DNA of 13,495 bases from CAYNVS01 sp964400725. Its GTDB lineage: Bacteria; Myxococcota_A; SURF-8; CAYNVS01. How positions within the stretch are numbered: the first letter of the stretch is position 1; every line of letters begins with the position of its first letter. The notes beneath the pieces were generated by a model, which ran no database searches, was not told where the DNA came from, and saw only the letters and a list, made by a program, of their open reading frames with translations. The stretch covers positions 1 to 13,495 of the forward strand of contig CAYNVS010000064.1 of NCBI GenBank assembly GCA_964400725.1, in the 5' to 3' direction. This document shows, in pieces, positions 1-7,147 of this stretch. Made by a program: the position numbers and the translations under genes.

Positions 1-2
1 CC

Positions 3-1220
3 TTCGAGACGAACGGCATGGTGTGGGACATCGGCCTGCCTGTATTCGTCTCTAATGATAAGCCGACGCTTGATTTTATGGGTAAAATCTCCGACATGCG
101 GCAGGGGAGGCGATCGAATAAGATATTTTACAAAGGTAGGCTTGTAAAATACCCTTTTGAGAACGAACTTTCCGCCCTGCCCGAAGCGGACCGCGACTGG
201 TGCCTCAACACCTTTTTAAACAATCCTTATGCGACGTACGACGCTCCGAATATGCTGATGTTTTTTTATAAAACATTCGGAGAGGGAATCACTCGCGCCT
301 ACCTTGAGCCTTACAACCGTAAGATATGGAAGTTCGAGCCGTCGTTTATGGATACGCAGATGGTAGAGCGCATACCGGCGCCTCCTAAAGAAGACGTAAT
401 CGCCAGCGCTAAAGGGATACCGACCGAAGGTTACGTGCATCAGCTTTACTTCTATTATCCCAAGGTCGGCGGCAGTCAAACAATGATAAACGCCTTCGCC
501 AAAATGTGCGAAGACCGCGTAAGTTACAACCTTAACGCCCCGCTTGAGCGGCTGACTATTAACCCCGATTCGACGTTTACCGTGGAAGCGGGCGGCAGGA
601 AAGAGAATTACGAGAGGCTCGTTTCGTCGATACCGATTCACGAGTTGCTGCCGCGCATCAGCCCGGCCCCGCCTGACGACGTTATGGACGCTCTGAACGC
701 GCTTAAGTACAATTCCATTCACATTACGATGGTGAATACGAAGAAGGAAAACGTCGGAAACAATTACGCTTTTATGGTTCCCGACCCTGATATTTCGTTC
801 CATCGCCTTTCGAAGATAGATTTTCTCGGCGACTCTTACAAAGGAAACGGCTCATCCACTCTGATGTTGGAAATTACCTACCGCGCCGGCGACCGCTTCG
901 ATTTGCCAGACGATAAGATAACCGAGATGGTCGTAGCCGATTTACAAAAGGCCGGACTGTGCAACCGCGAGGACGTAAACTGGGCGCTGACCAAATCGTT
1001 CAAGTTTGCGTACGTCATTTACGACCTTGACCACCGCAAAAATACCGATAAAGTGTTGGATTGGCTTAAAAGGGTGGGAATTACGTGCGTGGGGCGGTTC
1101 TCGACCTTCGAGTACATCAACACCGACGCGGCGGTGGCGCTGTCCAAGCGGGCGGCTGAGGCTTTTACGGGCGTTAAAACCGACTATACGCCCTATAAAC
1201 TGCCCAACTGCGACTGCTGA
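3..1220 (+). CDS. FAD-dependent amine oxidase / protoporphyrinogen-oxidase-like oxidoreductase, 5'-truncated
   Basis: The reading frame is open from the left edge, so the gene begins outside the window. The first visible residues (F-E-T-N-G before Met at 18) are coding-like, and the ATG at 18 is internal. The missing N-terminus should carry the dinucleotide-binding GxGxxG motif. The visible part starts with FETNGMVWDIGLPVFV, which matches the strand after the FAD-binding fold in the amine-oxidase/UDP-galactopyranose-mutase-like group (usual pattern F-x-x-x-G-x-x-x-D-x-G). It ends with GRFSTFEYINTDAAVALSKR, like the conserved C-terminal FAD-contacting segment of these enzymes (G-R-x-x-x-x-x-Y-x-N-x-D, then a helix with A-A). 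Such enzymes are soluble flavoproteins, often found in cell-surface sugar loci, but the substrate cannot be read here. The gene ends in TGA 6 bp from the stop of the convergent lipoprotein gene. The family call is fairly sure; the specific reaction is unknown. Confidence 0.78.
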   Translation, partial: FETNGMVWDIGLPVFVSNDKPTLDFMGKISDMRQGRRSNKIFYKGRLVKYPFENELSALPEADRDWCLNTFLNNPYATYDAPNMLMFFYKTFGEGITRAYLEPYNRKIWKFEPSFMDTQMVERIPAPPKEDVIASAKGIPTEGYVHQLYFYYPKVGGSQTMINAFAKMCEDRVSYNLNAPLERLTINPDSTFTVEAGGRKENYERLVSSIPIHELLPRISPAPPDDVMDALNALKYNSIHITMVNTKKENVGNNYAFMVPDPDISFHRLSKIDFLGDSYKGNGSSTLMLEITYRAGDRFDLPDDKITEMVVADLQKAGLCNREDVNWALTKSFKFAYVIYDLDHRKNTDKVLDWLKRVGITCVGRFSTFEYINTDAAVALSKRAAEAFTGVKTDYTPYKLPNCDC

Positions 1221-1226
1221 GGGCTG

Positions 1227-1913
1227 TTATTTCGATTTGAATATCGGCGTTCCCGTTCCGGGGTCTTGCCAACCGCCTTCTTCATAGTCGCTGTAAATGT
1301 CGGGCAAATTGTCGGTCGTATCTTCAATGGGCGCATCCTCAACGTAATCATAAGGCAGTCCTTCGCCATCGGTAACCTGATAATCATCCATCGCGTCGTC
1401 AACGAAATCGGGAACGTCGTACGGAGCTTCTTCGCCAATCGTCCAATCTAACCCTCCGTCGTAGTATTCCGGTTCGGGCTCCGGCTCAGGTTCGGTAAAA
1501 TCATAAGGTTGTTCGACGCCTTCGGTTACATCTAATTCTTCGTCATAGTATTCGGGTTCCGGATAATCGTAAGGGTTCGCTTCTCCTGCAAGAGATTCAT
1601 AGTCATATTCAGGCTCGGAAACGTCTCCGTCCAGAATTTCAACGTCCGGATGATCGACTCCCAGCGTAGATTCCCAGTCGTCGGGCGCGCTTTCTTTTAT
1701 TTCCTCGTCGGGGCCTATTACAACCTTTTTATCGTCGGCGGCGCAAGACGAAAGAAACCATGCCATCAGCAAGGCGAATAACATCGTAAACAAGCTGAAA
1801 AGTTTAGGAGGCTCCCTTTTTACTTTAACCGGCTGCGGCTCGGGCTTGAACGAGGAGCGGGTAGGGTAGGCCGCGTTGTAGGAAACCACTTTTACGAGTT
1901 TGTTCTTTTTCAT
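1227..1913 (-). CDS. acidic repeat lipoprotein, candidate substrate of the adjacent radical SAM enzyme
   Basis: No named orthologue is recognised. I choose the ATG at 1913 (228 residues) over the ATG at 1919, because an AGGAC Shine-Dalgarno at 1926-1922 sits about 8 bases from it, and because this start aligns MKKNKLVKVVSYNAAYP with the N-terminus of the preceding small lipoprotein. In order: a long basic N-region with SYNAAYP, a hydrophobic core (about residues 39-54), and a lipobox L-S-S-C with Cys57 as the only cysteine. The mature part is very rich in Asp, Glu, Tyr and Pro. It carries four clear repeats (GEANPYD, GVEQPYD, GEEAPYD, GEGLPYD) and two degenerate ones. The protein is probably exported and lipid-anchored. 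It is third in the unit behind the radical SAM gene, and the repeats look like serial modification sites. Because the lipobox Cys is the only cysteine, thioether-forming chemistry in the repeats is unlikely. Role and anchoring membrane are inferred. Confidence 0.75.
   Translation of the reverse strand: MKKNKLVKVVSYNAAYPTRSSFKPEPQPVKVKREPPKLFSLFTMLFALLMAWFLSSCAADDKKVVIGPDEEIKESAPDDWESTLGVDHPDVEILDGDVSEPEYDYESLAGEANPYDYPEPEYYDEELDVTEGVEQPYDFTEPEPEPEPEYYDGGLDWTIGEEAPYDVPDFVDDAMDDYQVTDGEGLPYDYVEDAPIEDTTDNLPDIYSDYEEGGWQDPGTGTPIFKSK
1239..1661 (-). repeat. tandem G-x-x-x-P-Y-D coding repeats in the acidic lipoprotein
   Basis: Four clear units lie at 1566-1586, 1500-1520, 1416-1436 and 1347-1367. 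Each encodes G-(E/V)-x-x-P-Y-D, preceded mostly by (S/T)-x-G. Degenerate units lie at 1641-1661 (GVDHPDV) and 1239-1259 (GTGTPIF). Spacing is 22-36 residues, filled with acidic and Tyr/Pro-rich sequence, so conservation is at the protein level rather than as exact DNA repeats. The small lipoprotein has a related single site (TTAGTPDSYEP). Confidence 0.7.
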
Positions 1914-1924
1914 TGTCATACGTC

Positions 1925-2176
1925 CTATAATTCTTTCGGTTCGCTCGCGGCTTTAAACGTAATAGGCTCATAAGAGTCGGGAGTACCGGCCGTAGTCTCA
2001 TATTCTATATCGTCGTCGCCGTCGTCTTTTTTATCGTCTTTGCCGCACGAGGCAAACCCTAAGGCAAGAACGAAAGTAAAAGACAGCGCAAATAAAAAGA
2101 CTATAAACCTATGATGCTTTTTGCCTGAGACTGCCGGGTAGCCCGCTTTGTAACTCTTTAATTTTGCTAGCTTCAT
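1925..2176 (-). CDS. small lipoprotein, radical-SAM-associated type
   Basis: This is an 83-residue protein with no named orthologue recognised. It starts MKLAKLKSYKAGYPAVSGKK, with the same S-Y-x-A-x-Y-P motif as the larger downstream lipoprotein. It then has a hydrophobic core (about residues 24-41) and a lipobox-like F-A-S-C with Cys44, its only cysteine. After that come a Lys/Asp-rich linker and a short tail with TTAGTPDSYEPITF. The -3 Phe in the lipobox is not ideal. Start support: AAGGAG at 2193-2188, overlapping the TAA stop of the radical SAM gene, 11 bases before ATG. The gene lies 15 bp behind the maturase and 11 bp ahead of the repeat lipoprotein. I recall Haft's TIGRFAM set describing a radical SAM/lipoprotein pair with a short lipoprotein of this kind bearing a G-T-P-x-x-x-Y-like motif; membership here is an inference to be tested by profile search. 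Confidence 0.72.
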   Translation of the reverse strand: MKLAKLKSYKAGYPAVSGKKHHRFIVFLFALSFTFVLALGFASCGKDDKKDDGDDDIEYETTAGTPDSYEPITFKAASEPKEL

Positions 2177-2191
2177 TTTGCAGCAAACTCC

Positions 2192-3319
2192 TTATAAATT
2201 GGGAAACTGCCCGTCCGCGATTTCTCTCGCGTAATGCTTCTTCATAAAAGCCGGGTTGCGTTCCTCGAATAAAATTTTCGCAACATTGTCCACAATCGGC
2301 ATGAGCATACGCTCGTGCTCGCATAGCTTGGGGCTGACGCGATCGAACCGTCCCGTCGTCTGCCAGTTAAGGCAAGGGCAATAAGTAAAGCACCTGCCGT
2401 CCAGAGCGCACCCAGAGCACTCTTTGCGGGGCTTAAGGTTCATCTTAGTTATTTCCGCTCTGCGCTTTTCGTCGAAGCCGGTCGTTACATGGCCGATAGC
2501 GAGCGACGCCGCTTTTTGCGGATTTCCCGCAAATCGGACGCACGGGTAAATTGTTCCGTCTTCCGCGACGGCTATTTCTTTGCGCCCTACGTCGCAGAAG
2601 CCGCCCGGGTGAAACCCGCCGCGTATGTGCGCCCCGATGTGCGCGTCAAACAGCGAAAAGAAGAACGCCTTGCGCCTGCGGCTCGCGTCGAGATACCACT
2701 GAGCAATCTTATCGTACTGCTCCTTAAGAGTCGCAAAATCTTCGCTCGTCCAATCGCTCGTGTAATCGAGCGTTAAAACGTAGGTCGTAAGCCCGAGCTT
2801 TTCAATTACAAACTCCGGGGCGCTCGCGGCGTATTTTGCCGTAAACGGGTTGATTACCCCGACTCCGACCACGAAGGGGACGTTCGCCTTCATTTCGGGC
2901 AGAATCTTTTGAATCGCGGCAAAGCTGCCGCCTCCGCTTGCGAGCGGGCGCGTCGCGTCGTGACATTCCGGCGAGCCGTCGACGGACATTTCGACCATGA
3001 ACCGATGCTTCTTCAGGAAGGCGATAATTTCGCTATTAATAAGCGTTCCGTTGGCGGCGAGCTTATAGCGAATCTTCTTATTCCGCTCCTTGCATAACGC
3101 TTCGGCTCGCTCTACGCAGCGGACTATGAGCGGAAAATTTACCAGCGGCTCGCCGCCGAAAAAAGAAAGAGTGTGAAAGCCGTCTCTGCTGTTGTTGAAA
3201 AGAAAATCGACCGAGGCGTCGGCGGTTTCGTCGGTCATGTTGCGTCCGTTAGTTTTATCGACGTAACAATAAGCGCAGCGCAGGTTGCACGCCCGAGTTG
3301 TGAATAAAATCATTTCCAT
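2192..3319 (-). CDS. radical SAM/SPASM peptide-maturase-like protein
   Basis: With the start at ATG 3319 the protein has 375 residues (MEMILFTTRACNLRC). The TTG at 3376 would add 19 residues that look poorly coding. A purine-rich AAGAAG lies 9 bases before ATG 3319, in a context resembling that of the next gene (TATAAG then AGTTT). The radical SAM Cx3Cx2C motif is at Cys11, Cys15 and Cys18, with GGEP at 55-58. The C-terminal SPASM pattern is complete: Cys242, Cys260, then C-x2-C-x5-C-x3-C at 301, 304, 310 and 314, and Cys333. This implies one SAM-cleaving and two auxiliary 4Fe-4S clusters, the layout of enzymes that modify ribosomally made peptides or proteins (also of anaerobic sulfatase maturases, but no sulfatase is nearby). 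The two lipoprotein genes directly downstream are the obvious substrates. It acts in the cytoplasm, so modification would precede export. The chemistry is unknown. Confidence 0.88.
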   Translation of the reverse strand: MEMILFTTRACNLRCAYCYVDKTNGRNMTDETADASVDFLFNNSRDGFHTLSFFGGEPLVNFPLIVRCVERAEALCKERNKKIRYKLAANGTLINSEIIAFLKKHRFMVEMSVDGSPECHDATRPLASGGGSFAAIQKILPEMKANVPFVVGVGVINPFTAKYAASAPEFVIEKLGLTTYVLTLDYTSDWTSEDFATLKEQYDKIAQWYLDASRRRKAFFFSLFDAHIGAHIRGGFHPGGFCDVGRKEIAVAEDGTIYPCVRFAGNPQKAASLAIGHVTTGFDEKRRAEITKMNLKPRKECSGCALDGRCFTYCPCLNWQTTGRFDRVSPKLCEHERMLMPIVDNVAKILFEERNPAFMKKHYAREIADGQFPNL

Positions 3320-3343
3320 TGCGCAAAACTTCTTATATAGCGC

Positions 3344-3376
3344 GACAAAATTGTCATAATTGCGGCAATACCGCAA
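3344..3376. promoter_or_regulatory. two palindromes in the leader of the radical SAM/lipoprotein unit
   Basis: GACAAAATTGTC (3344-3355) is a perfect 12-base palindrome. TTGCGGCAATACCGCAA (3360-3376) is a perfect inverted repeat with 6-base arms and a 5-base centre. They lie 25-57 bases upstream of the maturase start, where operator sites would be expected. Nearby promoter-like hexamers are weak, so no promoter is called. Either element could be an operator or an RNA hairpin, or chance. Confidence 0.35.
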
Positions 3377-3410
3377 CGCTTAATAATGTGTAAAATGGCT
3401 CAAACCTTAT

Positions 3411-3447
3411 AAATTGCCAAACCTAAACGGTTTTTATATAGCAATTT
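3411..3447 (-). terminator. nested hairpin downstream of the thioredoxin-PEGA gene
   Basis: Outer arms AAATTGC (3411-3417) and GCAATTT (3441-3447) enclose inner arms AAACC (3419-3423) and GGTTT (3429-3433). It lies 24 bases past the end of the minus-strand gene. A clear U-tract on the minus strand is missing, so it may be a weak terminator or simply a stem between two operons. Confidence 0.3.
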
Positions 3448-3470
3448 GGGCGCCGATTTAAATTTCTTAC

Positions 3471-5738
3471 TTAGAATTCCCAAAACAGGCGCAACATGCC
3501 GCCTTTCGCGTCAGGGGTAATGTCGGGCGTTATAATAAAGTTGTTATTATCGCTAATGTTTTTTAAGTCTTCAGGCATTTTGGGGGATATTGCGTAAAAA
3601 ATAAATGATGTAAGCAACGCAATTCCTCCGCAACCGATAGTCAGCCAACCCGCCAAATTTAAACTATCATTATTTTTTTCCATACCGCCGACCAGCAAAC
3701 CTATTCCAACAACTGTAGCGACAGATCCTATAATCAAATTAGGAATATGGTTTGTGGTTTGTTCTTCAATCTCTTTTTTTCGTCTTCTTTTTTCCGCCAA
3801 TTCGGCTTCTTGTTGTTTTCTTTTTTTCTCCTCGGCAATTTCTTTTTCTTTCTTCTCTTTTTCCGCCTTTTTCTTCATTTCTTCGCGCTCTTTAATAATT
3901 TCCGCGGCAAGTTTTTTAGGCAGTTTGGCTTTAACTTCTACGGTTCCGCCTTCTTTTATATCAATATACTGAGTATAATTTTTAGCCCCATCGGCTTTGA
4001 GTTCCAACTTGTATTTGCCAATCGTAATCTTTTTCTTGAACGGAGTTTCTTCATCCTGCAATTCGTCGTTTAAATAAACTTTAGCGTTTGTCGGCGTTCC
4101 TTGGTCAAGATCGACGATTTCGGCGGTAATTTTCAACAAACCCTTTCTATCTTCCAAAATAAATTCCAAAGTTGAATTTTTCCCAAGTTTAACTTCCGCC
4201 TTTTTCTTAGATTCGTAATATTTATCCGCAACAACGGAAACTTCGTGAAGGCCGACTTGAGCTTCTTTTATTGTCGCGGGGGTAAGAAGTCCGGTATTTA
4301 TTCCATCAAGATAAATCATTGCGCCGGAGGGTTTGCTCGATACCGTTATCGACCCATGGTTAGCTTTCATGAATCCTCTAACCTCTTTTAGGTCGCCGTC
4401 TTCAACTTTTACTTGAGTCTCATAGTTAAGATAACCTTTTTTTAAGAGCGATATTTTATAATTTCCGCTCTTTTTTATAAGCGAGTAGGGAGTCTTTGCG
4501 CCGGTCGGTTCTCCGTCGATGTATATTTCTGCTCCAACCGGTTCGCTGGTAATTTTTAACTCGCCAAAACGCGGTTCAAGCTCGAAGCGAATCTTTTTGC
4601 CTTGCTCGGTTAGTTTGATTTTTTGTCTGGCCGGGTAATACATTTCTCCTTTCGAGCATATTATAACGTAATCTCCAATCATTAATTCCGTTTCATACGG
4701 CGTAAGCCCTTTTTCGATTCCGTTAATTTTTATCAAAGCTCCAGAAGGCTCGCTAGTTATCGACAAATAACCTTTATCGTCAACGATTTCGTTTCTTATA
4801 TTGACGCCTTCTTCTTCTTTAGAATATTCTTTAACAGTTATGGTTCCCTTTTCTCCTGCAAATTGCCCTTGTCCTTTTGACGTAAATGGCTGAGGTTCTT
4901 CTAAGATGATTAATTTGCGCAATAATTCCTTCACTCCTTTTTTAACCGCTTCTTCAATGCTGTCAAGGTCTTCCTCTATGCCAACACCCTTATACGGCTG
5001 AGTGGAAGAAGCGATTGTTTCGCCGCAGCTGTTATAAAGTTTAAGAACCAAATCCCTTCTTTTATTATCATAGTTTCCGTATAAAGTTATATCTAGATAA
5101 GTATTTTTCCCTAAACCTTTCAAACATTTTTTATTTCCGTTTGAATATAATACATCGTCTTTATTAAAATTAATCGTCGTGAATTTTGATTGTTTAGAAA
5201 ATTCCGTATCTACATATTGGGCTACTTTTTCTTCATTGGTAGATATGGCATAATTATGGCCTATGACTTTAACTTTGTTAATGTTTATAATATACTCTTC
5301 ATAATTGAAAAAATTTTCTATAGCTGCGGCGATAGTATCAACGTCTGCTCTTTCCGCCAAAAGTTTGCCGTGCCATGAATATAAAAATGCCTGAGGTAAT
5401 TCTTTTATTCCGTAATAATCCTGAATCGTTCCTTCATAATCGCAAATAGTTTTATATGGAGTCCAATCAAGCTTTGCGCATTTTTTATTTTTTGACGTTG
5501 TAATAACGATAAAACGAAGTCCGTCTTTATAGTATTTTTTGTTTAGTTTTTCCCACGCCGGAATTGCCTCGACGCATGGTTTGCAACTAGGACTGAAGAA
5601 ATCCACTATAACAAGTTTAACGCCCGGCTCGCGAAGAATTTTCTTTACGTCGAATTCTACTTCGGCAGCCTTGACGCTAAAAGCAAAGAAAACGCATAAT
5701 GTTGCGAGTATATATAGGATTGTTTTAGTTATTTTCAT
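3471..5738 (-). CDS. exported thioredoxin-fold, PEGA-repeat, coiled-coil protein
   Basis: This 755-residue protein has an N-terminal signal peptide (about 1-24) and a thioredoxin-like domain (27-145) with CxxC at Cys52/Cys55 in SPSCKPC. A middle domain (about 150-275) ends in a helix and resembles domains that precede PEGA repeats. Four PEGA-type beta repeats follow (about 324-387, 393-457, 463-529, 535-606; typical S-x-P-S-G-A-x-I-x-(I/L)-(D/N)-G). A highly charged coiled coil (612-660) leads to two hydrophobic segments (666-685 and 694-717) and a tail ending M-L-R-L-F-W-E-F. The CxxC suggests redox activity or a structural disulfide outside the cytoplasm. PEGA repeats usually bind surface polymers or act as spacers. 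The start overlaps the stop of the upstream DUF6754-like gene (TAATG) with GAGGCG as ribosome site, so the two are translationally coupled. The gene is visibly more AT-rich than its neighbours. I recognise no named family for the whole architecture. Confidence 0.82.
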   Translation of the reverse strand: MKITKTILYILATLCVFFAFSVKAAEVEFDVKKILREPGVKLVIVDFFSPSCKPCVEAIPAWEKLNKKYYKDGLRFIVITTSKNKKCAKLDWTPYKTICDYEGTIQDYYGIKELPQAFLYSWHGKLLAERADVDTIAAAIENFFNYEEYIININKVKVIGHNYAISTNEEKVAQYVDTEFSKQSKFTTINFNKDDVLYSNGNKKCLKGLGKNTYLDITLYGNYDNKRRDLVLKLYNSCGETIASSTQPYKGVGIEEDLDSIEEAVKKGVKELLRKLIILEEPQPFTSKGQGQFAGEKGTITVKEYSKEEEGVNIRNEIVDDKGYLSITSEPSGALIKINGIEKGLTPYETELMIGDYVIICSKGEMYYPARQKIKLTEQGKKIRFELEPRFGELKITSEPVGAEIYIDGEPTGAKTPYSLIKKSGNYKISLLKKGYLNYETQVKVEDGDLKEVRGFMKANHGSITVSSKPSGAMIYLDGINTGLLTPATIKEAQVGLHEVSVVADKYYESKKKAEVKLGKNSTLEFILEDRKGLLKITAEIVDLDQGTPTNAKVYLNDELQDEETPFKKKITIGKYKLELKADGAKNYTQYIDIKEGGTVEVKAKLPKKLAAEIIKEREEMKKKAEKEKKEKEIAEEKKRKQQEAELAEKRRRKKEIEEQTTNHIPNLIIGSVATVVGIGLLVGGMEKNNDSLNLAGWLTIGCGGIALLTSFIFYAISPKMPEDLKNISDNNNFIITPDITPDAKGGMLRLFWEF

Positions 5739-7147
5739 TAAAACGCCTCAAAAAACCTAGTTATCCAATCAAATCCAAGCGACGATAGTATTATTCCCGC
5801 GAGTATCGCCGCAATGATGAATGTTTTGCCTACGTCCTGCGCCTTTACCGAACCTAACAGCTTCGGGTTGCGCGACAAATAAGCGCTCGCCGCGTATAGT
5901 TCTTCGCCCATAAGCGTATAGTCGCAGGTGGTGATGAAGAACGGCAATTGCGTGTAACTGTCGGTGCCCGCGACCTGTATCGCGCCCGTGGACGAGCCAA
6001 TTTCGGTTAAAAGCAGCGCCTCGGCGTAATACGCGCCGAAGAAAAAATTGCTCGCAGGCTTCTCGCGCATCATCATCCCCTCGACGGCGCTCGCGTAGCT
6101 GAACTGATCCTGACTGACGAAGAAAACGTCGTCGTCATGGTAACGGTCGCCGCGCCCCATGCGCAAATACGCCTCCTTTACCGTTTCCTGACTGACGGCC
6201 ATAACGACCGGATCGCTGTTGGACACTTTAAAATCGACTTTATACTCGGCGGTTTTTTCGGCTATTTTGCCCATAATGTTCACCGCCGCGATTGTGGCGG
6301 TGGTTCCCATCTGCCCCAATCCGTGCACGAAAAATACCGGCTTACCCATTTCAGCCGCCCGCCCTATCGCGTTCTCAATCGCTTCAAGCCCGCCTATTCT
6401 GCGCAAATAAATCTTTTCCGGACTCTTGTCCGCTTTGCGCATGTAATAAGCAATCAAGGCCAGCAGAAACAACATTGAGAAAAAAATATTTATTTTTCCG
6501 GCGTTGAACAGCTCGCCTTCCGGAGTCGCTTTCGCGATGGAACTGCAGCTTTCGGCGGAACCGGGCGAAGGCGAGTAGCAGACTTTGAAGTAAAGCGTCT
6601 CCGAAGGAATAATCGGCCCCGATGCGGGGGGGTTAAGCGAGGCTTGCTCAAGCCTTTCTATTTCCTTTGTTATTCTATTGATTTTATCGCGCAGCTTGGC
6701 TTTGATTCTTTCGTTGTCCGATGCCGCCAGCTTTGCTGTCAATTCGTTCAACTGGTCTTTTTTTGATAAAATGCGGTTTTCGCGCTCCTTATCGTTTTGT
6801 TTAAGCCATTTCGCGGTCGGAGCCGCGGCGGAGAGCTTTATGGCGCGGTAATTTTTATTTTCAGGCGAGCGTCCGAAATATTCCGGGAAATCCGACTTAA
6901 GTCCTCCTTTGATAGTTGACGCTGCGACTACATAGTATTCTCCGTCTTCGCTGACGCTTGATTTAATCAAATATTTTCCTTCCGGCGATTCGTCCGCCAG
7001 CTTATTCCACAAAAGTATAACGCTGCCGCCGTTGTCTGAAGGCGTATCGAGAGCCTGCAAAGAGAATAAATCGTCCTCCGCGGACGCCGCAGCCGCCCGC
7101 GCCATTATAACGACCGCCAACAGCGTAAGATTAAGTCTCGTTTTCAT
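5738..7147 (-). CDS. DUF6754-like membrane protein with periplasmic fibronectin-like domain
   Basis: The open frame extends to 7270, but residues before ATG 7147 lack coding character and overlap the upstream gene. From 7147 (469 residues, AAGGAA before it) the protein begins with a clean signal peptide, MKTRLNLTLLAVVIMARAAA. Next come a fibronectin-III-like segment (about 25-80), a charged coiled coil (about 118-170), a second beta segment with Cys190 and Cys201, and a transmembrane helix (about 219-236). A large conserved-looking domain starting RRIGGLEAIENAIGRAAEMG (about 249-440) contains G-T-D-S-Y-T-Q-L-P-F-F and C-D-Y-T-L-M-G-E-E-L, and a final transmembrane helix lies at about 442-460. 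That domain matches my memory of DUF6754; its function is not known to me. The upstream gene overlaps by 17 bases and the downstream gene by one base, giving a tightly coupled operon. Topology is inferred: the N-terminal half outside, the DUF domain in the cytoplasm. Confidence 0.8.
   Translation of the reverse strand: MKTRLNLTLLAVVIMARAAAASAEDDLFSLQALDTPSDNGGSVILLWNKLADESPEGKYLIKSSVSEDGEYYVVAASTIKGGLKSDFPEYFGRSPENKNYRAIKLSAAAPTAKWLKQNDKERENRILSKKDQLNELTAKLAASDNERIKAKLRDKINRITKEIERLEQASLNPPASGPIIPSETLYFKVCYSPSPGSAESCSSIAKATPEGELFNAGKINIFFSMLFLLALIAYYMRKADKSPEKIYLRRIGGLEAIENAIGRAAEMGKPVFFVHGLGQMGTTATIAAVNIMGKIAEKTAEYKVDFKVSNSDPVVMAVSQETVKEAYLRMGRGDRYHDDDVFFVSQDQFSYASAVEGMMMREKPASNFFFGAYYAEALLLTEIGSSTGAIQVAGTDSYTQLPFFITTCDYTLMGEELYAASAYLSRNPKLLGSVKAQDVGKTFIIAAILAGIILSSLGFDWITRFFEAF

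Noticed and set aside
216..803. 195-residue minus-strand frame inside the FAD oxidoreductase
   Set aside because: It is the shadow of a plus-strand gene with conserved flavoenzyme motifs; the translation is rich in Arg and Val with no domain.
3320..3376. TTG start at 3376 for the radical SAM protein
   Set aside because: It overlaps the palindromic leader region, and the family normally starts a few residues before the Cx3Cx2C motif, as with ATG 3319.
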